From Chitinophagales bacterium (lineage in GTDB: Bacteria > Bacteroidota > Bacteroidia > Chitinophagales > JADIYW01), in NCBI GenBank assembly GCA_020848315.1, contig JADLAH010000335.1, positions 1-5,561 of the forward strand: DNA of 5,561 bases. Direction: 5' to 3'. Made by a program: the position numbers and the translations under genes. The notes under the pieces are model-generated. The model searched no databases. It had not been told where the DNA came from and was given only the letters and a program-made list of their open reading frames with translations. This document shows, piece after piece, positions 1-5,095 of the stretch (its first letter is position 1; every line of letters starts with the position of its first letter).

Positions 1-186
1 AGAATGGTGGAAACGCAGCAGGTTCGTCAGCTATTGAAGGAATTCACTTTCGAACAGAACAAACTGGAAGTCGCGAAATTCTGTTACGACAAAACCACTG
101 ACAAAAGCAATTACTACACACTCTACAACGATTTTACGTTCAGTAGCTACAGTGCACAGCTTGAAAAATATATCAATGGCAAGTGA
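1..186 (+). CDS. DUF4476 domain protein, C-terminal fragment (5' end outside window)
   Basis: Only the last 61 codons are visible, and the frame is open to the first base. The ATG at position 4 is therefore probably an internal methionine rather than the start. The visible part matches the conserved end of DUF4476 as I know it from Bacteroidota: a QVRQLL helix, then FTFEQNKLEVAK, a Tyr-Asp plus NYYTLYNDFTFSS stretch, and a closing LEKYI. The domain typically lies at the C-terminus of exported proteins whose N-terminal parts vary, and its function is unknown. Stop is TGA at 184-186, and a strong terminator follows 30 bases later, so this gene ends its transcription unit. Family assignment is fairly sure; whether the whole protein is exported cannot be seen here. 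Confidence 0.8.
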   Translation, partial: RMVETQQVRQLLKEFTFEQNKLEVAKFCYDKTTDKSNYYTLYNDFTFSSYSAQLEKYINGK

Positions 187-216
187 TACGAAAAATCCTG
201 TTTGTCCGTTAAATAG

Positions 217-245
217 AAAGTTGCCCGTGTGGCAACTTTTTTTTT
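217..245 (+). terminator. Rho-independent terminator after the DUF4476 gene
   Basis: A perfect 9-bp stem (217-225 pairing with 231-239, AAAGTTGCC with GGCAACTTT) encloses a 5-base loop. It runs directly into a tract of nine T residues (237-245). The GC pairs sit at the top of the stem and the A/T pairs at its base. This is a textbook intrinsic terminator for plus-strand transcription. It separates the DUF4476 gene from the serine hydrolase that starts at 288, so the latter needs its own promoter in the 40 bases between them; I could not identify one with confidence. Confidence 0.9.
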
Positions 246-287
246 GAGCCGTATTAAACCTTTTTATTCAACCACCATCTAAACGAT

Positions 288-1595
288 ATGCGAACAGTAT
301 ATCTGATACTTTGTATACTACTTACCGGGACTACCATCCGGGCGCAATCGCTGTATTTTCCGCCACTAACGGGCAACAACTGGGATACCATCGCACCGCA
401 GCGGCTGGGTTGGTGTCATGAACGCATCGATTCCTTGTATAACTATCTCGACACAACGGGCACGGACGGGTTTATCATTCTCAAAGACGGCAAGATAGTG
501 CTGGAAAAATACTTCGGGACCTTCACGCAGGATTCCCTTCATTATTGGGCATCCGCAGGCAAAAGCCTGACAGCTATGATGACGGGCATCGCACAGGAAA
601 AAGGACTGCTCCGCATCACGGATACCGTATCAAAACACCTCGGAACAGGGTGGACAAGTGAACCCGCTGACAAGGAAAAATTAATCAACATCCGGCATCT
701 GCTGACGATGACGAGTGGCATGGACGATACACCACCACTGCCCTGCGACAATCTCGATGACAACAAGGCATGTCTCTTGTATCAGACAGACGCAGGAACA
801 CGCTGGGCCTACCACACCGGCCCCTACAGAAAACTCGAAGACATCATCACTGTAGTGACCGGCAAAACCTATACCGCTGCCACCAATGACTTTATCGGAG
901 ATAAAATCGGGATGAAAGGACTGTGGATACAAAGCGTTTTCTACAGTAAAACCAGAGACATGGCGCGATTCGGGCTCTTGACTTTAAGCAAAGGAAAATG
1001 GCAGAATACGTCGGTACTCGCAGACACTGCCTATTTCCGGGCTATGACCAACAGCACGCAGGAATTCAATCCGGCATATGGCTATCTGTGGTGGTTGAAC
1101 GGCAAAAGCAGCATTATGTATCCGGGCATACCCATTGCATTCCCCACAGCATTAATTCCTAATGCACCGGCGGATATGTTTTGCGCATTGGGAAAAAATG
1201 ACCAGAAAATATACGTTATACCCAGCCAAAATATGGTGGTGGTGCGAACCGGCGAGTCCGCTTTTGGTCGCTTCGCGGTGTCGCCCTATGATGATCAGTT
1301 GTGGGATTACATCAACAAACTCGGAGAAGGTTGTCTGGCAAGCAGCGCGCCCGCTCCGGTGAGAAGCACCAGTTTCAGACTATTTCCAAATCCGGCCAAC
1401 AGTTTCATTTCATTCAACGGATTTGCGCAGGCCAGCGATAAGCATTTCCGCATCGCGGATTTATCGGGCAACATACTCTTTGAAGGCGACACCTACAACA
1501 ATTCCATTGATGTGAGCAACCTCAGCAGCGGGATGTATTTCCTCCACGTTTCGGCAGGAGACACCTACGGCGTACAACAGTTCTTCAAGAATTAA
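288..1595 (+). CDS. Secreted beta-lactamase-family serine hydrolase with T9SS C-terminal sorting domain
   Basis: A 435-residue exported hydrolase. Residues 1-19 form a signal peptide with a hydrophobic core and an IRA|QS cleavage site, leaving an N-terminal Gln as is common in this phylum. The body (about 45-340) is the class C beta-lactamase/esterase fold (PF00144). The SxxK motif is S89-A-G-K92, with Ser89 the expected nucleophile and Lys92 the base. Y175-H-T is the likely YxN-type tyrosine, and the third motif probably lies near ALGK (300-303). The WAYHTGPY context recalls NylB-type amide or ester hydrolases more than true antibiotic-degrading enzymes. The substrate cannot be read from sequence. 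Cys153 and Cys162 could form a disulfide. Residues about 363-434 are a type A sorting domain (FRLFPNPA, IADLSGNILFEG, LSSGMYFLHV, closing FFKN), predicting export through the outer membrane and surface attachment or release. The ATG at 288 is chosen because the signal peptide begins there. It appears to be a single-gene unit. Confidence 0.9.
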   Translation: MRTVYLILCILLTGTTIRAQSLYFPPLTGNNWDTIAPQRLGWCHERIDSLYNYLDTTGTDGFIILKDGKIVLEKYFGTFTQDSLHYWASAGKSLTAMMTGIAQEKGLLRITDTVSKHLGTGWTSEPADKEKLINIRHLLTMTSGMDDTPPLPCDNLDDNKACLLYQTDAGTRWAYHTGPYRKLEDIITVVTGKTYTAATNDFIGDKIGMKGLWIQSVFYSKTRDMARFGLLTLSKGKWQNTSVLADTAYFRAMTNSTQEFNPAYGYLWWLNGKSSIMYPGIPIAFPTALIPNAPADMFCALGKNDQKIYVIPSQNMVVVRTGESAFGRFAVSPYDDQLWDYINKLGEGCLASSAPAPVRSTSFRLFPNPANSFISFNGFAQASDKHFRIADLSGNILFEGDTYNNSIDVSNLSSGMYFLHVSAGDTYGVQQFFKN

Positions 1596-1653
1596 CGCTC
1601 CACTTTTAACGCTATTACAACAAGATTCTACATCTTATCCGCGGCATTTTTCG

Positions 1654-1661
1654 TTTCTTTG
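1654..1661 (+). promoter_or_regulatory. Possible -7 box before the YdjM-type hydrolase
   Basis: TTTCTTTG followed by CA differs at one base from the Bacteroidota -7 consensus TAnnTTTG. It lies 16 bases before the ATG at 1678, the same distance as the better box before the gene at 2979, implying a leader of about ten bases. No convincing TTG at the -33 position was seen, so this rests on one short motif and its spacing. Confidence 0.35.
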
Positions 1662-1677
1662 CAAGTCAGCACAACCA

Positions 1678-2691
1678 ATGGATTCATTATCACAATTTGT
1701 ATTGGGCGCCGCAGTAGGCGAAGTTACATTAGGCAAAAAACTGGGCAATAAGGCGGTTTTACTCGGCGGCATCGCCGGGACGATACCCGACCTGGATGTT
1801 TTTGTCACCCGATTTTTCAAAGACGACCTGATGTTTCTCACCATCCATCGCGGCTACAGTCACGCGCTGTTTGTGCATGTATTCCTTGCCATTCCGCTGG
1901 CCTATCTGTGCATGCGGATATTCAAAGAAAAAATTCCCTTCGGAAAATGGTATTTACTATGGTGGCTGGGACTTTCTACGCACGCTATACTGGATTCATT
2001 CACCACATATGGCACCCAGCTTCTTCTTCCGTTCTCCAATTATCAGGTGGCCTTCAATAATATTTCGGTAGTAGATCCGCTATACACCATTCCATTTTTA
2101 CTCTTCACAGTTGCTTGCATGTTTGTCCGAAGAGACAAACCCTTGCGCAGGAAAATTGCGTTGAGCGGATGGATCATCAGCTGTACCTATATACTGCTCA
2201 CCTTCGGACTAAAATGGAAAGCGCACCAGGCGTTTGAGACCGCATTGGAACAACAGCAGATTAAAGTTAAGCAACTCAGCACTTCGCCTACACTGCTCAA
2301 CGCGATATTCTGGTCGGGCATCGCCGTGAATGACAGTATGATTTATGTCGGGGAATATTCCATTACCCATCCGGAAAAACCGATTGTATTTCACGGTTAT
2401 CCGCTGCAGCGCGACGCGGAACAAAAATATGCCTCCCAATCACTGGAGCGCCTGAACTGGTTCAGCAACGGATTCCATTTTATGGTACCTGAAACGGACA
2501 GCAGTGCCTACTATTACAACATCAAATGGGGCAGAACCAACTTTGATGAAACCGACCCACCGCTGGCTTTCCGCTTCTACTATCAGCTTAAAATCGAAAA
2601 CGGCAAAGTGGTTGCAGCGCCGATAGAAAACAAACGGGACAAAGAATTTATACGGCGTTACTGGAATACGCTGATGCAAAACATCTTCTGA
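1678..2691 (+). CDS. YdjM-type inner-membrane metal-dependent hydrolase
   Basis: A 337-residue integral membrane protein of the YdjM/DUF457 group (PF04307), annotated in databases as metal-dependent hydrolases. The N-terminal half carries the family's hallmark residues: PDLD at 37-40, HRGYSH at 57-62, and THAILDSFTTYGTQLLLPF at 101-119, with H57, H62, H102, D38, D40 and D106 as likely metal ligands. VVDP (131-134) is the next conserved turn. Several hydrophobic helices follow: about 63-80, 91-107, 136-150 and 162-178. The C-terminal part from about 200 to 337 is soluble-looking and more variable. Its substrate is unknown; the E. coli relative is known mainly as a LexA-controlled membrane protein. 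The start is the first ATG before the conserved MDSLSQ, about ten bases after a predicted transcription start. The S4-domain gene begins one base after its stop, suggesting coupled translation. Confidence 0.88.
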   Translation: MDSLSQFVLGAAVGEVTLGKKLGNKAVLLGGIAGTIPDLDVFVTRFFKDDLMFLTIHRGYSHALFVHVFLAIPLAYLCMRIFKEKIPFGKWYLLWWLGLSTHAILDSFTTYGTQLLLPFSNYQVAFNNISVVDPLYTIPFLLFTVACMFVRRDKPLRRKIALSGWIISCTYILLTFGLKWKAHQAFETALEQQQIKVKQLSTSPTLLNAIFWSGIAVNDSMIYVGEYSITHPEKPIVFHGYPLQRDAEQKYASQSLERLNWFSNGFHFMVPETDSSAYYYNIKWGRTNFDETDPPLAFRFYYQLKIENGKVVAAPIENKRDKEFIRRYWNTLMQNIF

Positions 2692-2692
2692 C

Positions 2693-2899
2693 ATGGATAC
2701 ATTCAAACTCCGAAAAGAAACCATATTGCTGAATCAGTTGCTGAAAGCGCTGGGCTGGTGCGAAAGCGGCGCACAGGCCAATGCCGCCATTGAACAAGGG
2801 CTGGTGCAAGTGAACGGACAACAAGAAACCCGGAAAAGGTGTCAGCTCCACAAAGGCTGCATCGTCACCTTCGGGAAAGAACAGATATTACTGGATTAG
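2693..2899 (+). CDS. YbcJ-like S4-domain RNA-binding protein
   Basis: A 68-residue protein consisting almost entirely of one S4-like RNA-binding domain of the YbcJ/YaaA type (PF13275). Visible signatures are LLKALGWCESGAQAN (16-30), where ESGA marks the first S4 helix turn, GLVQVNG (36-42), ETRKRCQL (45-52), and a final G..V.F strand. The length (E. coli YbcJ is about 70 residues) and the ETRKRC block agree closely with that family. S4 domains bind structured RNA, often in ribosome or RNA-modification contexts, but the target of this small family is not established. The ATG at 2693 lies one base after the upstream TGA, and no other good start exists, so it is very likely translated by reinitiation from the YdjM-type gene's mRNA. 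Codon use and GC resemble its neighbours. Confidence 0.9.
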   Translation: MDTFKLRKETILLNQLLKALGWCESGAQANAAIEQGLVQVNGQQETRKRCQLHKGCIVTFGKEQILLD

Positions 2900-2954
2900 T
2901 ATTTTGGTAATGGTAAGATATTCAGCAAGAAACGTCTGCAAGCTGTGAATTGCG

Positions 2955-2962
2955 TACCTTTG
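2955..2962 (+). promoter_or_regulatory. Bacteroidota-type -7 promoter box before the J-domain gene
   Basis: TACCTTTG matches the TAnnTTTG consensus of the Bacteroidota primary sigma factor exactly, and is followed by CG. The ATG at 2979 is 16 bases further on, giving an expected leader of about ten bases. The upstream -33 element is weak: only a CTG near 2936 is roughly placed. The box implies that the J-domain and HopJ genes form a transcription unit separate from the YdjM-S4 pair. Confidence 0.5.
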
Positions 2963-2978
2963 CGCTCTTAATTTCAAC

Positions 2979-3422
2979 ATGAAAAAAATCAACGACTACC
3001 GGAAATTGCTGGGCACCACACCGGATGCTACACTGGCCGAACTGAAAACCATCTATCGCAACCTGATGAAAACCTATCATCCCGATAAGTTTCAGGAGGC
3101 ACAGGAAAAGGCGGAAGCTGAAGAAAAAAGCAGAGAGATGATTGCTGCTTACCACTTTCTGGTCAGCATCGCGCCGGAAACGATTGCGGAGCAATTGCCG
3201 GAATTCAAGGAAACTATTACCACTCACAACATCAGCGACTACGACTATAAGGGACAGATACTCGAAGTTGTATTCACCAATGGCAGCAGTTATGAATTTT
3301 TCAACGTTCCGAAGAATACCTATATCAAACTGGTGAATGCCGATTCACCAGCAAGATTTGCCAAACGACATATCTACAATGAATTCAGCTACCGCAAAAA
3401 ATCGGCAGCAGAAATGGTTTAA
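2979..3422 (+). CDS. J-domain (DnaJ N-terminal) protein with C-terminal KTSC domain
   Basis: A 147-residue cytoplasmic protein with two domains. Residues about 5-65 are a J domain: DYRKLLGTTPDATLAELKTIY is helix I-II, the invariant HPD loop is H34-P35-D36, and the third helix runs through the Lys/Glu-rich EKAEAEEKSREMIAAYHFL. The intact HPD means it could stimulate an Hsp70 (DnaK) ATPase. There is no Gly/Phe region, zinc finger or client-binding domain, so it is not DnaJ itself. Residues about 83-140 match the KTSC domain (PF13619): ISDYDYKGQILEVVFTNGS, then the central YxY-like Y105-E-F107, VPKNTYIKLVNADSPARF and HIYNEFSYR. KTSC occurs alone and at the C-terminus of some lysyl-tRNA synthetases; RNA binding has been proposed but not shown. 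The HopJ gene follows 15 bases later on the same strand, so co-transcription is likely. Confidence 0.88.
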   Translation: MKKINDYRKLLGTTPDATLAELKTIYRNLMKTYHPDKFQEAQEKAEAEEKSREMIAAYHFLVSIAPETIAEQLPEFKETITTHNISDYDYKGQILEVVFTNGSSYEFFNVPKNTYIKLVNADSPARFAKRHIYNEFSYRKKSAAEMV

Positions 3423-3437
3423 TATTTATCTCTGAAG

Positions 3438-3788
3438 ATGACAGTGGAACAACTCAGACAGCAACTACAAACACTACCGGAAAGCATTGTGTTTGCGGAA
3501 GTGATTGCGCTTATTGATGCTCACTACGACTTCACGCCTACTGCCTTCAACAACGGCAACACCCGCAATGAAGCCGGACAAAACAACGGTTCCTGCAAGC
3601 TTTTTTCTTTCGCTCACATGCAGAATTTTTCCGAACAGGAAACGCTGCATTGCTTCGGTGATTTTTACCGCAAAGATGTGTTACTGCATCCGGATGGCAC
3701 TGACCACCAGAATATCCGCAACTTCATGCAGTTTGGCTGGAACGGCATCCTGTTTGAGGGACAGGCATTGACGCCGAAAGCTCAGTAA
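3438..3788 (+). CDS. HopJ-family protein (PF08888)
   Basis: A 116-residue soluble protein that matches the HopJ family along its full length. Characteristic blocks are FAEVIALIDAHYDFTPTAFNNG (19-40), NEAGQNNGSCKLFSFA (44-59), TLHCFGDFYRKDVL (69-82) and DHQNIRNFMQFGWNGILFEG (89-108). The family takes its name from a Pseudomonas syringae type III effector candidate. It is widespread in free-living bacteria, and nothing here suggests type III secretion: there is no N-terminal export-like region and no secretion genes. A housekeeping role is more likely; its biochemical function is unknown to me. It probably shares a transcript with the J-domain/KTSC gene 15 bases upstream. Its last 7 bases overlap the end of the convergent methyltransferase-like gene, and no hairpin terminator was found there. 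Confidence 0.9.
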   Translation: MTVEQLRQQLQTLPESIVFAEVIALIDAHYDFTPTAFNNGNTRNEAGQNNGSCKLFSFAHMQNFSEQETLHCFGDFYRKDVLLHPDGTDHQNIRNFMQFGWNGILFEGQALTPKAQ

Positions 3789-4360
3789 ATAAAAGGAAAG
3801 TAACGTTTTACCTGCTGCTGATAACGGATATAATCTTCTCCGAAAACCTGTATCAGTTTCTTTTCTTCGAGTCTGCTGCCGATTTCAATATAAATGATTG
3901 CCAATACCGTCAGTAACAAGACACTACACGTCGGACGATAGAGCAATACGCCGGGAAAAAGCAATAACATGGCGGTGTACAACGGATGTCGGACATAGCG
4001 ATAGACACCACTTGTCACCAATTTGGCATCCGGTGCATATTCCGGTTTCTCCAGGCCCAGAAATTCTTTCACATTAAAACTGGCAAAAGCCACCAGCAGC
4101 ATGATGACACCTGCTGACATCAGCAATATGGCCGGTATTCTCATCCATGTATCAGGAGAAAAAACATAGGTAGTATCCTGCAGCGAAAACCACACCAACG
4201 GCATCAATCCGAATATGGCAATCAGATTGTAGACGATTCTGTAGTGTGGAAATAAGACCGGAAATTGTGTACGGCAATATTCTTTCACACCATCCGCAGC
4301 AAGTAAGCTGTGCAGTGCAAAATATAAAACCCAAGCAATCGAAATTTTCAGGAAGAACAT
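3782..4360 (-). CDS. Isoprenylcysteine carboxylmethyltransferase-like / NnrU-like membrane protein
   Basis: A 192-residue polytopic membrane protein. Hydrophobic segments lie near 4-20, 43-60, 75-93, 127-141 and 144-161. The conserved C-terminal region of the ICMT/PEMT-like methyltransferases is clear: VTSGVYRYVRHPLYTA (115-130) with R124-H125-P126, then GSRLEEKKLIQVFGEDY (161-177) with E165-E166, and a closing V.RYFPF. These residues bind S-adenosylmethionine and the acceptor in characterised ICMTs. Bacteria lack prenylated CaaX proteins of the eukaryotic kind, so the bacterial substrate is unknown (a lipid or small lipophilic acceptor is possible). The frame stays open upstream to a GTG at 4453, but those 31 extra codons show no family resemblance and lie in AT-rich DNA. 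I prefer the ATG at 4360, where the first membrane helix starts. It converges with the HopJ gene and appears monocistronic. Confidence 0.82.
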   Translation of the reverse strand: MFFLKISIAWVLYFALHSLLAADGVKEYCRTQFPVLFPHYRIVYNLIAIFGLMPLVWFSLQDTTYVFSPDTWMRIPAILLMSAGVIMLLVAFASFNVKEFLGLEKPEYAPDAKLVTSGVYRYVRHPLYTAMLLLFPGVLLYRPTCSVLLLTVLAIIYIEIGSRLEEKKLIQVFGEDYIRYQQQVKRYFPFIY

Positions 4361-4645
4361 ACCTAAAGTTAGTATATACTTTGGATATTTTTGGCCGTGA
4401 TTAAAAATTGCCACATTACTCTTTGAAGCTAAAATGCAATACAAAATATTCACAAACAGTAAAAAAAATAATTATAATGAGTAAAGCAAAAACTTATGAC
4501 GTATAATGCAATTCTGATGGCATTTTAATTTTACTTATAATACAAATAACCCAAATAATATTCATTAAATTTAGCAATCTCAGTCTGGACATACAGTAGT
4601 TCTAAACGTAAAAGCAACTCGAATAGGGTCAATAAATTATTTATA
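4361..4645. other. AT-rich intergenic stretch, no convincing gene
   Basis: These 285 bases separate two minus-strand units and are distinctly AT-rich. They hold no tRNA, no strong hairpin-plus-T terminator and no long frame. Three weak items are visible. A nine-codon plus-strand frame (4477-4506, MSKAKTYDV then TAA) has an A-rich lead-in like a real gene start. A stop-bounded minus-strand frame of about 40 codons (4531-4653) has protein-like composition but no ATG. A short AT palindrome (ATAAAT-T-ATTTAT, 4632-4644) sits just after the DUF2141 stop. The region may contain the end of the RND operon transcript and the promoter of the methyltransferase-like gene, but neither could be placed. Confidence 0.6.
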
Positions 4646-5095
4646 TCACATATAAATTACTTTTACAGAAACTATCATATCCCCTTTTAGCTCAAAACTT
4701 GATTTTAAAAAATTTGGTCTATTTTTCAAGTTAATTGATTGAAAATTTGAAAAGCCGACACCTTCTATCGGCAATATAAACCCTTTATCGATCTTCCCAT
4801 TCATATTTTCATCGTGTAAAATGTTTATTGAATACGTCCCTGCTGGAATATTTCTAAAAGTAATAACTGATGAACCATTCACAATTTCTCCGTTTTGAAT
4901 TTTGTAATATTTTTTATAATCTTGATCAGGAATTGAACCATCTTTATTATACAAAGCAAATTGAACAACTCCCTTTGAATTTCGCAGATTCTTTACCTCT
5001 ATGGTCAAAGAACAAGTGTCTGCATTGGGATTGTTAAACGAAAAAAGTGTAAGTAAATACATAAATGTAATCAGTGTTGATATTGCTGTTTTCAT
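4646..5095 (-). CDS. Exported DUF2141 protein, coupled to an RND permease
   Basis: A 149-residue protein. Residues 1 to about 25 form a hydrophobic N-terminal export signal (ISTLITFMYLLTLFSF), with a probable cut near NPNA|D; the exact site is uncertain. The rest matches DUF2141 (PF09912): SLTIEVKNLRNSKGVVQFALYN (29-50), FRNIPAGTYSINILHDENMNG (80-100), KIDKG..LPIEGVGFSN (101-117), and a closing beta strand ending in Tyr. The HDENMNGKID segment (94-103) is Asp/Asn-rich and resembles a calcium-binding loop, though binding is only an inference. The family is predicted to be a small periplasmic or outer-membrane-facing beta-sandwich of unknown function. Its ATG overlaps the TGA of the RND permease gene in ATGA, so translation is probably coupled and a role beside the pump is plausible. 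Very low GC matches the right-hand part of the window. Confidence 0.85.
   Translation of the reverse strand: MKTAISTLITFMYLLTLFSFNNPNADTCSLTIEVKNLRNSKGVVQFALYNKDGSIPDQDYKKYYKIQNGEIVNGSSVITFRNIPAGTYSINILHDENMNGKIDKGFILPIEGVGFSNFQSINLKNRPNFLKSSFELKGDMIVSVKVIYM

Noticed and set aside
1593..1614. TAACGCT direct repeat as an attachment site
   Set aside because: Seven bases repeated twice at short distance with no integrase or tRNA nearby is within chance expectation.
2440..2724. Antisense open frame of 94 codons beneath the YdjM-type gene
   Set aside because: It lies opposite a well-supported coding region, resembles no family I know, and is explained by codon use on the real strand. The same holds for the other overlapping frames at 542-932, 1162-1492, 1635-2071, 2209-2439, 2648-3336, 3505-3771 and 4152-4334.
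3438..3788. HopJ gene as evidence of a type III secretion system or pathogen effector
   Set aside because: The family name is historical. The protein is common in non-pathogens, and no secretion apparatus gene is nearby.
4364..4371. TAACTTTA on the minus strand as a -7 box for the methyltransferase-like gene
   Set aside because: It ends only three bases before the chosen ATG, so transcription would begin within or after the start codon. The match to TAnnTTTG also lacks the final G.
4361..4453. Upstream extension of the methyltransferase-like gene to a GTG at 4453
   Set aside because: The added 31 residues do not look like the family or a signal peptide, they lie in the AT-rich stretch, and the ATG at 4360 starts right at the first membrane helix.
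4505..4530. AATGC...GCATT hairpin followed by T-rich sequence as a terminator
   Set aside because: Only five pairs with a ten-base loop, mostly A/T, and no clean T tract.
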